Source: Streptomyces fradiae (GTDB lineage: Bacteria; Actinomycetota; Actinomycetes; Streptomycetales; Streptomycetaceae). Taken from it: DNA of 64,000 nt. Each line of letters begins with the position of its first letter. Position 1 is the first letter of the stretch. Shown here one piece after another: positions 24,390 through 32,890 of this stretch. Made by a program: the position numbers and the translations under genes. The notes below the pieces were generated by a model. That model searched no databases. It was not told the DNA's origin and was given only the letters and a program-made list of their open reading frames with translations. The DNA lies in NCBI RefSeq assembly GCF_041270065.1, contig NZ_CP065958.1:7819797-7883796 (forward strand). Direction: 5' to 3'.

Positions 24390-25667
24390 GTGACGAGGGA
24401 AGACGTGACGCGACACGGCAGGTGGGGCAGGTGGGACGCCCGGCGCCGCAAGGCCGCGGCACGGCTGGCGCAGCTGCGCCGGGACCCGTTCACCGTGCAG
24501 AGCGTGCGCTCCACGGCGGCGGCGACCCTCTCGTACGTCGTCGCGCTCTGGCTCAGCAGCGAGCCCGCGCCGCTCACCGCACCCCTGACGGCGCTCCTCG
24601 TCGTCCAGGTCACCGTCTACTCCACGCTCACCACCAGCCTGCGCCGGGTGAACTCGGTGGTCGTCGGCGTGCTCATCGCCATCGCCTTCAGCGCGCTCGT
24701 CGGGCTCTCCTGGTGGAGTCTCGCCCTGATCATCCTGGCCTCCCTCGTCGTGGGCCGTCTCGTGCGGGTCGAGGAGTTCGTGCCCGAGGTCGCGATCAGC
24801 GCGATGCTCGTGCTCGGCGTCACCCAGGTCGCCCACACCGCCTGGGACCGGGTCCTGGAGACCCTGATCGGCGCGGCCGTCGGACTGCTGTTCAACCTCG
24901 TCCTCGCCCCGCCCGTCTGGGTGGACACGGCCGGCGACTCCATCGAGGACCTGGCCCGCCGGATGCGCCGCCTGCTGATCGACGTCGCGGAGGAGTTCGG
25001 CGGCGCGCCCCCGGTCGAGCGGGCCGCGGCCCGCCTCCACGAGGCACGGCGGCTCGACAACGACGTGGCCGACGTGGACGGCGCGCTGCGCACGGCCGAG
25101 GACAGCCTGCGGTTCAACCCGCGGGTCAAGGAGGGGCTGCTGCACCGGATCGTGCTGCGCACCGGCCTCGACACCCTCGAGATCTGCGCCGTGGTCCTGC
25201 GCGTCCTCGCCCGTACCCTCACCGACCTGGCCAAGGAGCGGGAGGGCCGGGAACTGCTGCCCGCCCCGACCGCACTCGCCCTCCGGGAGGCGGCGCAGCA
25301 CACCGCCGACGCCTTCGTCAGCTTCGCCGTCCTCGTCACGTCCTCCGGAAGCGACGCGGCCGAGGCCGCCGAGTCCCGGCTCGCGGGCGAACTGCGGGCC
25401 GCCCGCGCCTGCCGGGGCCGCGCCGCCGGCCTGCTCCTCGCCCTCGCGCTGCGCGAGCCGGGCCGATGGCAGCTGTACGGGGCGATGCTCGCCGAACTCG
25501 ACCGCGTACTCGACGAGCTCGACCCCGAACACCGGGGACGGCGGCTGATGGAGGAACTCGACCGGCACACCCGCGAGAGCCGCGCACGCCGCCGTAGGCT
25601 CACCCTCCGGAATGTCCTCGGCCGCTCCCGGCAGCCCGCGCAGACCCCGCAGGCCCCGCAGAGCTAG
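24390..25667 (+). CDS. FUSC / aromatic acid exporter family membrane protein
   Basis: About 425 aa. Residues ~25-175 hold several hydrophobic helices (APLTAPLTALLVVQVTVY, VVVGVLIAIAFSALVGL, LALIILASLVVGRLV, ISAMLVLGV) in the pattern of the FUSC/ArAE exporters. A long cytosolic helical domain follows with EDLARRMRRLLIDVAEEF. Half-size relative to E. coli AaeB/YccS, as is usual in actinobacteria. GTG 24390 is chosen because GAGGCGAGG precedes it; other GTGs nearby are possible. It may export aromatic acids, though the aromatic catabolic genes are not adjacent in operon. Confidence 0.82.
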   Translation: MTREDVTRHGRWGRWDARRRKAAARLAQLRRDPFTVQSVRSTAAATLSYVVALWLSSEPAPLTAPLTALLVVQVTVYSTLTTSLRRVNSVVVGVLIAIAFSALVGLSWWSLALIILASLVVGRLVRVEEFVPEVAISAMLVLGVTQVAHTAWDRVLETLIGAAVGLLFNLVLAPPVWVDTAGDSIEDLARRMRRLLIDVAEEFGGAPPVERAAARLHEARRLDNDVADVDGALRTAEDSLRFNPRVKEGLLHRIVLRTGLDTLEICAVVLRVLARTLTDLAKEREGRELLPAPTALALREAAQHTADAFVSFAVLVTSSGSDAAEAAESRLAGELRAARACRGRAAGLLLALALREPGRWQLYGAMLAELDRVLDELDPEHRGRRLMEELDRHTRESRARRRRLTLRNVLGRSRQPAQTPQAPQS

Positions 25668-25678
25668 GCCTGCTGTCG

Positions 25679-26350
25679 TCAGCAGGCGTCGGCGCCGCCG
25701 GCCACGATCGCCTCCCCGAGCGCCGCGAGCGCATCGGCCAGCTGGTCCATCCACTCCGAGACGGGCCGGCCACCGCCCTCGGACTGCAGGGCGACGAACG
25801 CGCCGTCGTAACCGGCCATCCCGAAGGCCGCGAGCGCGTTCGCGACCTGGTCGGCGGTCTCCTCGCCCGCGCCCGCGAAGGACGAGCGGATCATGTGCGC
25901 CATGTAGGCGCGGCCTTCCTCACGGACCGAGATCACGGTCTGCAGCGCCTCGGGCGCCTCCGCCGCCTCGCGGCTCATCACGAGCACGAGCAGCAGGCGC
26001 AGGAACTCCTCGCCGTTCTCCATGACGTCGCCGGTGCGCCGCAGGTACCAGCGCAGTCGCTCGTGCGGGGTGCCGTCCTCGGGAGGGTTGCGGTGGGTCT
26101 CGCGCATGGCGGCGAAGAAGGCGTGCGCACCCTGCTCCATGACGGCCGAGAGCAGTCCGGCCTTGGACTCGAAGTGGTGGTAGAACGCGCTCTTCGGCAG
26201 CCCGGTCTCCTTGCTGAGCGCCGACATCGACGTCCCGGCGTAGCCGCGTACGGACATCACGCGGGCGGCCGCGTCCAGGATCTCCTGCCGTGACCGGCGG
26301 CCGCGGCGGTTGGTTCGTGTCTCCGGCGCGGGCGGCTCGATCATCTCCAC
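25679..26350 (-). CDS. TetR family regulator, probable repressor of the upper aromatic operon
   Basis: 223-aa repressor with the helix-turn-helix RQEILDAAARVMSVRGYAGTSMSALSKETGLPKSAFYHHFESKAGLLSAV. TAGACT (on the minus strand, 26363-26358) is 7 nt before GTG 26350, so the message is probably leaderless; ATG 26344 is the alternative start. It diverges from the MhpA-like operon, and a TetR-type palindrome at 26469-26480 overlaps that operon's probable transcription start. Control of the ring-cleavage genes by an aromatic or CoA ligand is inferred from that layout. Confidence 0.88.
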   Translation of the reverse strand: MEMIEPPAPETRTNRRGRRSRQEILDAAARVMSVRGYAGTSMSALSKETGLPKSAFYHHFESKAGLLSAVMEQGAHAFFAAMRETHRNPPEDGTPHERLRWYLRRTGDVMENGEEFLRLLLVLVMSREAAEAPEALQTVISVREEGRAYMAHMIRSSFAGAGEETADQVANALAAFGMAGYDGAFVALQSEGGGRPVSEWMDQLADALAALGEAIVAGGADAC

Positions 26351-26425
26351 GCTCCGGAGTCTAGGCGACGCCGGGAAGCGGCCCCTCGGCGGTACCGGAT
26401 GCGGAAAATCCGCGTCCGGAAACTC

Positions 26426-26480
26426 TTGACGGCTCTCGGAGGGGCGCTGCTACCTTTCGAAATGTACCGACCGATCGGTC
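26426..26480 (+). promoter_or_regulatory. promoter and TetR operator of the upper aromatic operon
   Basis: TTGACG (26426-26431) and TACCTT (26451-26456, 19-bp spacer) make a plausible promoter. Just downstream is the perfect 12-bp palindrome GACCGATCGGTC (26469-26480), typical of TetR operators and placed over the expected start. The leader that follows (about 26490-26550) is pyrimidine-rich with repeated CGCTTC units. Confidence 0.65.
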
Positions 26481-26582
26481 CAAAACTTCGCCACGCTTCC
26501 CCCTCGCTTCTCCCCACGCTTCCCCCACGCGCTTCTTTCTCCCTCGCCTTACGCGTTCGAGCCTGACCCACGGAGCCAGCGC

Positions 26583-28127
26583 ATGACCCAGCAGTACGAC
26601 GCGGACGTCGCCATCGTCGGCTACGGCCCGACCGGCGTGATCGCCGCACTCACCCTCGCCCGATACGGCATCTCCGCCGTCGCCCTCGAACGGGACCGGG
26701 CCATCTACCCCCGGGCCCGGGCCGTGACGGTCAACGACTGGACGATGCGGATCTTCCAGGACCTCGGCATCGACGAGCGGATCGACAAGGTGATCGACCC
26801 GCAGCGGGCCCTGCGCTGGATGACGTACGACCGGACCGAGATCATGCGGATCGAGCACCCGCCGTCCACCCTCGGCCGCACCCCGCGCTTCTACAACATC
26901 TACCAGCCCACCATGGAGGCCGAACTGCGCGCGGCCGTCCGGGAGCGGTACGACGACCTGGTCACCGTGCACTACGGCGACGAGGTCACCGGCATCGAGC
27001 AGGACGCCGACGGCGTCACCGTCACCTCGACCTCCGACGGGACGACCCGCACCACCCGCGCCCGGTACGCCATCGGCTCCGACGGCGGCAGCAGCGCCAC
27101 CCGGTCCCGGATCGGCTGCACACTGCTCGGCGACACCGACAACGTCACCTGGGTGGTCGTCGACTGCCACGTCAAACGCTGGTGGCCCGACCGGGACTTC
27201 CTCACCTTCTGGTCCGACAAGGAGCGCCCGGTCGTCGACATCGCCCTGTCCGCGGGCAACCACCGCTGGGAGATCCCGCTCAAGCCCGACGAGACCCCGG
27301 CCGACTACCCGACCAGCGCCGAGCTCTGGCCGCTGCTCAAGGCCCTCGGCGTCTCCGAGGACGACGTCGAGATCCACCAGCACGCCTTCTACCAGCACCA
27401 CGTCCGCATGGCCGACACCTTCCGCCAGGGCCGCGTCTTCCTGGCCGGCGACGCGGCGCACCTGATGCCGCCGTGGGCCGGCGCCGGCATGCAGACCGGC
27501 ATGCGCGACGCCCACAACCTGGGCTGGAAACTCGCCCGCGTCCTCAAGGGCGAACTCCCCGAGGCCTGGCTCGACACCTACGAGGCGGAGCGCCGCCCCA
27601 GCGCCGCCTTCTACACCGGCCTCGCCGTCGGCCTCGGCCGGGTGATCAAGCAGGAGGTCTCCGCGGAGGAACAGGCCGCCATGAACGCGGTGCCCGAGAA
27701 CACGGTCACCCCGTTCGAGCCGCCGCTCACCCGCCCGCCCGTACTCGAAGGCGGCTGGATCCGCGGCGAGACCGGTGACGCCAGCGTCATCGGCCGCATG
27801 ATCCCGCAGCCGATCACCGGCGACACCGCCGGCCGGATGGCCCGCCTGGACGAGCACCTCGGCCACCACTTCGTCCTGCTCGGCGACGACATCGACCCGG
27901 CGGCCCTGCTGACGGCCGAGGAGAAGGCCGGCTGGGACGCGCTCGGCGCCCACTACCGCGCGGTGCGCCCGAAGACCGCGCACACCGAGGGCCCGGACGA
28001 GCTGGTCGACCTGGACGAGGTCGTCCTGCCCTGGATGCGCCGCTACGGGGCGCGGGTCGTCGCGGTCCGCCCCGACCGGTTCGTCGCCGCCGCCGACACC
28101 CACGGCCTCGCCGTGCCCGCCCTCTGA
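26583..28127 (+). CDS. mhpA: FAD-dependent aromatic hydroxylase, MhpA-like
   Basis: 514-aa class A flavoprotein monooxygenase. The FAD motif is VGYGPTGVIAA, the middle motif IGSDGGSS and the ribose motif RVFLAGDAAHLMPPWAGAGMQTGMRDA. It resembles 3-(3-hydroxyphenyl)propionate 2-hydroxylase, which makes the catechol cleaved by the next gene. GGAG lies 8 nt before ATG 26583. It leads a three-gene operon with an extradiol dioxygenase and a C-C hydrolase (gaps of 17 and 1 nt). The exact phenolic substrate cannot be decided from sequence. Confidence 0.85.
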   Translation: MTQQYDADVAIVGYGPTGVIAALTLARYGISAVALERDRAIYPRARAVTVNDWTMRIFQDLGIDERIDKVIDPQRALRWMTYDRTEIMRIEHPPSTLGRTPRFYNIYQPTMEAELRAAVRERYDDLVTVHYGDEVTGIEQDADGVTVTSTSDGTTRTTRARYAIGSDGGSSATRSRIGCTLLGDTDNVTWVVVDCHVKRWWPDRDFLTFWSDKERPVVDIALSAGNHRWEIPLKPDETPADYPTSAELWPLLKALGVSEDDVEIHQHAFYQHHVRMADTFRQGRVFLAGDAAHLMPPWAGAGMQTGMRDAHNLGWKLARVLKGELPEAWLDTYEAERRPSAAFYTGLAVGLGRVIKQEVSAEEQAAMNAVPENTVTPFEPPLTRPPVLEGGWIRGETGDASVIGRMIPQPITGDTAGRMARLDEHLGHHFVLLGDDIDPAALLTAEEKAGWDALGAHYRAVRPKTAHTEGPDELVDLDEVVLPWMRRYGARVVAVRPDRFVAAADTHGLAVPAL

Positions 28128-28144
28128 GAGCAAGGAGAAAAGTC

Positions 28145-29077
28145 TTGTCCGGTGTCAAGGAACTCGGATACGTCGTCTACGAGGTGAGCGGCCTCGCCGA
28201 CTGGGAGCGCTTCGGCGTCGACCTGCTCGGCATGCAGCTCGGCGAGAAGACCGGCGACGGCTTCACCCTCCGTACCGACGAGAAGGCCCACCGCTGGATC
28301 GTCACCGAAGGCCCGGCCGACGACCTGGTCGCCACCGGTTACGAGGTCGAGGGCGCCGACGCGCTCGACGCCCTGGTCGAGCGGCTGCGCGCGGCCGACG
28401 TCGAGGTCAGCGAGGGCGACGCGGCACTCGCCGCCGCCCGCAAGGTCGACCGGATCTTCCTCACCGCCGACCCGATGGGCAACCGCATCGAGCTGGTCGA
28501 CGGCCTCGCCGACGCCGCCACCCCCTTCGAGTCCGCGTCGCTGCTCGGCGGCTTCGTGACCGGCGCCGGCGGCGCGGGCCACCAGGTCCTGCTGACGCCC
28601 GGCGTCTCCCGCGAGACGTACCTGGCCTTCTACGTCGACCTGCTCGGGTTCAAGGTCAGCGACATCATCATCGAGGAACTCGCTCCGGGCGTCTTCGCCG
28701 ACCTGATCTTCCTGCACTGCAACCCCCGCCACCACAGCGTCGCGCTCGGCGACATGCCCTTCCCCAAGAGCACCCACCACTTCATGGTCGAGGTCGACGA
28801 CATCCGCGACGTCGGCCTGGCCTGGGACCGCTGCCTGGCCGCCCACCAGCCCTTCCACATGACCCTGGGCATGCACCCCAACGACCAGATGTTCAGCTTC
28901 TACGTCGAGACGCCCTCGGGCTTCAACGTCGAGTACGGCTGGGGAGGCATCCTCATCGACGACGCGACCTGGGAGGTCAAGACCCTCGACAAGCTCAACA
29001 GCTGGGGTCACATGCCCGCGGGTCCGGTGGCGGAGATGCTCGCCGCCGGCGCCGCCAACTCGAAGATCGGACACTGA
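28145..29077 (+). CDS. type I extradiol catechol dioxygenase (two VOC domains)
   Basis: 310-aa ring-cleavage enzyme. The N-terminal VOC module is a non-catalytic copy; the C-terminal one carries the Fe(II) ligands H146 (GAGHQVLL), H212 (STHHFMVEVDD) and E263 (FNVEYG), with the second-sphere HHSVAL and YVETPSG. Starts at TTG 28145 preceded by AAGGAG, with no nearby ATG. It would open the 2,3-diol made by MhpA by meta cleavage. E. coli MhpB is an unrelated LigB-type enzyme, so this operon uses the VOC type instead. Confidence 0.9.
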   Translation: MSGVKELGYVVYEVSGLADWERFGVDLLGMQLGEKTGDGFTLRTDEKAHRWIVTEGPADDLVATGYEVEGADALDALVERLRAADVEVSEGDAALAAARKVDRIFLTADPMGNRIELVDGLADAATPFESASLLGGFVTGAGGAGHQVLLTPGVSRETYLAFYVDLLGFKVSDIIIEELAPGVFADLIFLHCNPRHHSVALGDMPFPKSTHHFMVEVDDIRDVGLAWDRCLAAHQPFHMTLGMHPNDQMFSFYVETPSGFNVEYGWGGILIDDATWEVKTLDKLNSWGHMPAGPVAEMLAAGAANSKIGH

Positions 29078-29078
29078 C

Positions 29079-29918
29079 GTGGCACTCGACCCGAACGTCA
29101 TCGGCAAGGACGTCCAGACGCCGCGCTGGAAGATCCACTACTACGAGGCCGGCGAGGGCCACCCGGTCGTGCTGCTGCACGGCGGCGGCCCGGGCGCGAC
29201 CGGCTGGAGCAACTACCAGCCCAACATCGAGGCGCTCGCCCGGCACTTCCGCGTCATCGCGCCCGACATGCCCGGCTGGGGCGACTCCGACGCGGTCGAC
29301 TTCGCCACCATCGACCACGTCGAGGTCCTCGTCGAGCTCTTCGACGCGCTCGGCATCGACAAGGCGGCCATCGTCGGGAACTCGATGGGCGGCCACAACT
29401 CCATCCGCTTCACCGTCGAACACCCCGAGCGGATCTCGCACCTGATCACCATGGGCCCGCCGATCCAGCCCAAGCCGTTCCTGTTCGGCGCGGGCGGCCC
29501 CAGCGAGGGCATCAAGATCATGTACGGGACCTACCAGGACCCCAGCCCGGAGATGTTCGAGCGGCTCGTCGAGATCATGGTCTTCGACAAGGAGAGGTTC
29601 GCCAGCCCCGAGCTGATGCGTGAGCGCTCCGCCAATGCCCTGAAGCATCCCGAGCACCTCGAGAACGTCGCGAAGAGGATCCCCTTCGCGCCCATCCCGA
29701 TCTGGGTCGACCAGTCCCGGCTCGGCGACATCACCGCACCGACCCTGCTCATCCACGGCCGCGATGACCGCGTTGCCACCATGGAGGGTTCGATGATGCT
29801 CAACGCCGCGATACCCGACTCCCGCGCCCACATCATCAACCGCTGCGGCCACTGGGCCCAGCTGGAGCACGCCGACGAGTTCAACCGGCTGGTCACGGAC
29901 TTCGTCATCAACAACTGA
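29079..29918 (+). CDS. mhpC: meta-cleavage product C-C hydrolase, MhpC/BphD/HsaD-like
   Basis: 279-aa alpha/beta hydrolase. Nucleophile Ser102 lies in IVGNSMGGHNS, the oxyanion loop is LLHGGGPGATGWSNY, the acid is in LLIHGRDDRVA and the His in INRCGHWAQLEH, all in family order. It should split the ring-fission product into a carboxylic acid and 2-hydroxypenta-2,4-dienoate, feeding the hydratase-aldolase-dehydrogenase genes at 35.8-38.6 kb. Starts at GTG 29079, 1 nt after the dioxygenase stop. A strong hairpin follows. Confidence 0.9.
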   Translation: MALDPNVIGKDVQTPRWKIHYYEAGEGHPVVLLHGGGPGATGWSNYQPNIEALARHFRVIAPDMPGWGDSDAVDFATIDHVEVLVELFDALGIDKAAIVGNSMGGHNSIRFTVEHPERISHLITMGPPIQPKPFLFGAGGPSEGIKIMYGTYQDPSPEMFERLVEIMVFDKERFASPELMRERSANALKHPEHLENVAKRIPFAPIPIWVDQSRLGDITAPTLLIHGRDDRVATMEGSMMLNAAIPDSRAHIINRCGHWAQLEHADEFNRLVTDFVINN

Positions 29919-29938
29919 CACTCGTTCGAGCCCGAGCA

Positions 29939-29989
29939 GGGCCTGTACGACACCGCCGACGTGAGGGCGGCGGTGCCGTACAGGCCCTC
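29939..29989. terminator. bidirectional hairpin between MhpC-like and IclR genes
   Basis: Inverted repeat with 21-bp arms (29939-29959 with 29969-29989, one mismatch) and a 9-nt loop, in the 91-bp gap between two convergent genes. It probably ends both transcripts. Confidence 0.85.
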
Positions 29990-30009
29990 TCGCCTGTCGG
30001 GGAACCGGG

Positions 30010-30792
30010 TCAGGGACCCTCGTCGCCGAGACCCCGCTCCAGGGCGTGCGCCGCCGCCTCCAGGGTGGCGACCAGGGACCGCAGCCGGTGCGGGTCGTAG
30101 CGCACGCTGGGCAGCGACACCGACAGACCCGCCAGCGCGGTGCCCTCCCGGTCGCGGACCGGGACGCCGACGGCGACCAGGCCGCGCTCGGAACGCCCCC
30201 GGTTGACGGCGAAGCCGTTGCGCCGCAGCCGCCGCAACTCCGCCCGCAACCGGTCGGGATCCGGCCGGTCCGCCGGGCGCTCCCGGTACCGCTCGGCGGC
30301 GTACACCTCGTCGAGCTCCTCGTCGGAGAGGTCGGCGAGCAGCAGCAGGCCCGCCGTGGTGCGGTGGGCCGGGAACACCATGCCCTCGCGGGAGCCGACC
30401 CGCAGGGCCTGCCCGCACTCGACGCTGGCGATGAACCGCACCGTGTCCCCGGTGCGCACGATCAGGTTCGCGGTCTCGTCGAGGAGGTCGACGACCCGGT
30501 GCAGATGGGGCAGGGCCGCGGTCCGCAGCCGGGAGACCAGCGACTGGGAGTGCGAGGCCAGCTCCAGGACCGGGCCCGCGCGGTACTCGCGGTCGTCGCC
30601 CTGCACGGCGAAGTCCCGGTAGACCAGCATCGCCAGGATCCGGTGGGCGGTCGACCGTGCCACGCCCAGGCGTTCGGCGATCTGCGACACGCTCGCGCCG
30701 CCCTCCAGCTGCAGGATGGTCGCCGCACGCAGGGCGTGGTCCACGCTGGCGATGGGGTAGGGCGGCGGGGTCTTGAGCGGCTTGTCGTCCAT
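30010..30792 (-). CDS. IclR family regulator of the gentisate operon
   Basis: 260-aa regulator. The N-terminal winged helix is ASVDHALRAATILQLEGGASVSQIAERLGVARSTAHRILAML, and the C-terminal effector domain contains RVGSREGMVFPAHRTTAGLLLLA, GRSERGLVAVGVPVRDREG and VSLPSVRYD. GGAGCAAG precedes ATG 30792. It diverges from the gentisate dioxygenase gene, with two GTTCT-N7-AGAA sites between them, so it probably senses gentisate or 3-hydroxybenzoate. Activation versus repression cannot be told. Confidence 0.9.
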   Translation of the reverse strand: MDDKPLKTPPPYPIASVDHALRAATILQLEGGASVSQIAERLGVARSTAHRILAMLVYRDFAVQGDDREYRAGPVLELASHSQSLVSRLRTAALPHLHRVVDLLDETANLIVRTGDTVRFIASVECGQALRVGSREGMVFPAHRTTAGLLLLADLSDEELDEVYAAERYRERPADRPDPDRLRAELRRLRRNGFAVNRGRSERGLVAVGVPVRDREGTALAGLSVSLPSVRYDPHRLRSLVATLEAAAHALERGLGDEGP

Positions 30793-30842
30793 TGGCTTGC
30801 TCCGGTGTTCTCCCGGGACGGATCTGCTCCCATCATAGGGAC

Positions 30843-30882
30843 GTTCTGTTGTGCAGAATCTTCATGTTCTTCAGAGAAGAAC
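30843..30882. promoter_or_regulatory. two tandem IclR-type operators, GTTCT-N7-AGAAC
   Basis: Site 1 (30843-30859): GTTCT-GTTGTGC-AGAAT, with inner arms TTCTG/CAGAA. Site 2 (30866-30882): GTTCT-TCAGAGA-AGAAC, whose 7-bp arms GTTCTTC/GAAGAAC are exact. Centre spacing is 23 bp, about two helical turns, which suits cooperative binding on one face. They lie between the divergent IclR and gentisate dioxygenase genes. Confidence 0.8.
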
Positions 30883-30899
30883 GGCGCACGCTGGGCCTT

Positions 30900-32060
30900 G
30901 TGACGCACTCCTCCCTTGCCCATGACATCGCCTCGGGCTCCCCGGTACGGCTGCAGGCCGTCGCCGCGGAGGGGCAGCCCGAGGTCACCTCGGCCCTCGA
31001 AGAGCTGTACCGCGGCTTCGAGAACGAGCTGCTCGTCCCGCTGTGGACCGAGATCGGCGACCTGATGCCGGCCCACCCGCGCTCCCGCGCCGTACCGCAC
31101 CTCTGGCGCTGGCAGCGGCTGCGGGAACTGGCCGACCAGGCCGGACAGCTCGTACCGGTCGGCCGCGGCGGCGAGCGCCGGGCCATCGCCCTGGCCAACC
31201 CCTCTCTCGGCGGCCGGCCGTTCGCCACCCCGACGCTGTGGGCGGCCATCCAGTACCTGATGCCCGGCGAGGACGCCCCCGAGCACCGCCACACCCAGCA
31301 CGCCTTCCGCTTCGTCGTCGAGGGCTCGGGCGTCTGGACGGTTGTCGGCGGCGACCCGGTGCCGATGAACCGCGGCGACTTCCTCCCGCAGGCCGGCTGG
31401 AACTGGCACGCCCACCACAACGCCACCGCCGAGCCGATGGCCTGGATCGACGGCCTGGACATCCCCTTCCAGTACGTCACCGAGACCCAGTTCTTCGAGT
31501 TCGGCCGCGACGAGATCACGGACGCCGAGCGGATCACCCCCGAGCGGTCCCGCTCCGAGCGCCTGTGGGGCCACCCGGGCCTGCGCCCGCTGTCGGCCAC
31601 CCCGACCGCACCGGGCAGCCCGTTGCTCTCCTACAAGTGGGAGTACACCGACGCCGCCCTGCGCGACCAGCTCCTCCTGGAGAAGGAGGGGTTCGGCGGC
31701 ACCGTCGAGCCCGGCCACGCCGCGGTGCGCTACGCGAACCCGCACGACGGCTCCGACGTGCTGCCCACCCTCCGCGCCGAGTTCCACCGCATCGCCCGCG
31801 GCGCCGAGACCGCTCCCGTGCGCGAGACCGGCTCCTCCGTCTACCAGGTCTTCGACGGCTCCGGCACGGTCACCGTCGGCGACAAGTCCTGGACGGTCGG
31901 CCGCGGCGACCTGTTCGTCGTCCCGTCCTGGGCGCCGTTCTCCGCCCGCTCCGAGGCCGCCCGGAGCGACTCCGACTCCGGCGCCCTCGACCTCTTCCGC
32001 TTCTCCGACGCGCCCGTCTTCGAGGCGCTCAAGCTCCACCGCACCCAGAAGGACGCCTGA
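30900..32060 (+). CDS. gentisate 1,2-dioxygenase (bicupin)
   Basis: 386 aa from GTG 30900. Two cupin domains are visible. The first has the iron motif PEHRHTQHAFRFVVEG with a late GWNWHAHHN; the second ends GTVTVGDKSWTVGRGDLFVVPSW. Length matches ring-opening gentisate dioxygenases, which convert gentisate to maleylpyruvate. It heads an operon with the isomerase, hydrolase and hydroxylase of the same route. ATG 30864 is in frame but lies inside the operator, so GTG 30900 is preferred. Confidence 0.88.
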   Translation: MTHSSLAHDIASGSPVRLQAVAAEGQPEVTSALEELYRGFENELLVPLWTEIGDLMPAHPRSRAVPHLWRWQRLRELADQAGQLVPVGRGGERRAIALANPSLGGRPFATPTLWAAIQYLMPGEDAPEHRHTQHAFRFVVEGSGVWTVVGGDPVPMNRGDFLPQAGWNWHAHHNATAEPMAWIDGLDIPFQYVTETQFFEFGRDEITDAERITPERSRSERLWGHPGLRPLSATPTAPGSPLLSYKWEYTDAALRDQLLLEKEGFGGTVEPGHAAVRYANPHDGSDVLPTLRAEFHRIARGAETAPVRETGSSVYQVFDGSGTVTVGDKSWTVGRGDLFVVPSWAPFSARSEAARSDSDSGALDLFRFSDAPVFEALKLHRTQKDA

Positions 32061-32062
32061 CC

Positions 32063-32890
32063 ATGAAGCTCGCCACCCTCCGCACCCCCGACGGCACCCG
32101 GGCGGTCCGCCTCGACGGCGACGTCCACGTCGACCTCGGCCACGCCGACCTGGGCGAGCTGTTCGCCCAGCCCGACTGGCGGGCGCAGGCCGCCGCCGCG
32201 GCCGGCCCCACGTACCCCGTCGCCGGCGCAGACTTCGCCCCGGTCGTCCCGAACCCCTCCAAGGTCGTCTGCGTCGGCCACAACTACACCAACCACATCA
32301 AGGAGATGGGCCGGGAGCTCCCCGATTACCCGACCCTCTTCCCGAAGTTCGCCGAGACCCTGATCGGCGCCGGCGACGCCATCGTCAAGCCCGCCGAGAC
32401 CGACGCCCTCGACTGGGAGGTCGAACTGGCCGTCGTCATCGGCGAGCAGGTGCGCCGCGCCGACGACCAGCAGGCCGCCGACGCCATCGCCGGCTTCACC
32501 GTCATGAACGACATCTCGGTCCGCGACTGGCAGTTCCGCACCATCGAGTGGACCCAGGGCAAGATCTGGGAGGCCTCCACCCCGGTCGGCCCGTACGTCG
32601 TCACCCCCGACGAGGTCGGCGGCGTCCGCCCCGCCCTCAAGGTCCGCACGGCCGTCGACGGGCAGGTCATGCAGCAGGACGACACCGGCACCCTGCTCTT
32701 CGACCCGGTCTTCCTCGTGAAGTACATCTCCACCGTCATCACCCTGCGCCCCGGCGACATCATCGCCACCGGCACCCCGGCCGGCGTAGGCAACGCCCGC
32801 GACCCCAAGGTCTTCCTGCTCCCCGGCCAGACCGTGGTCACCGAGATCGACGGCCTCGGCGCCTGCACCAACCAGGTGGTCGCGGGATGA
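32063..32890 (+). CDS. fumarylacetoacetate hydrolase family, probable fumarylpyruvate hydrolase
   Basis: 275-aa metal-dependent hydrolase. The conserved blocks are VVCVGHNYTNHIKEMG, PTLFPKFAETLIG, DWEVELAVVIGEQ (metal-binding Glu), FTVMNDISVRDWQ and GDIIATGTPAGVG. ATG 32063 lies 2 nt after the dioxygenase stop. In this operon it should cut fumarylpyruvate to fumarate and pyruvate, the last step of the gentisate route. Other FAH-family reactions are possible but the context is specific. Confidence 0.9.
   Translation: MKLATLRTPDGTRAVRLDGDVHVDLGHADLGELFAQPDWRAQAAAAAGPTYPVAGADFAPVVPNPSKVVCVGHNYTNHIKEMGRELPDYPTLFPKFAETLIGAGDAIVKPAETDALDWEVELAVVIGEQVRRADDQQAADAIAGFTVMNDISVRDWQFRTIEWTQGKIWEASTPVGPYVVTPDEVGGVRPALKVRTAVDGQVMQQDDTGTLLFDPVFLVKYISTVITLRPGDIIATGTPAGVGNARDPKVFLLPGQTVVTEIDGLGACTNQVVAG

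Noticed and set aside
28145-29077. bleomycin-resistance or glyoxalase role for the VOC protein
   Set aside because: Two-domain length, iron ligands H146/H212/E263 and the operon context point to extradiol cleavage.
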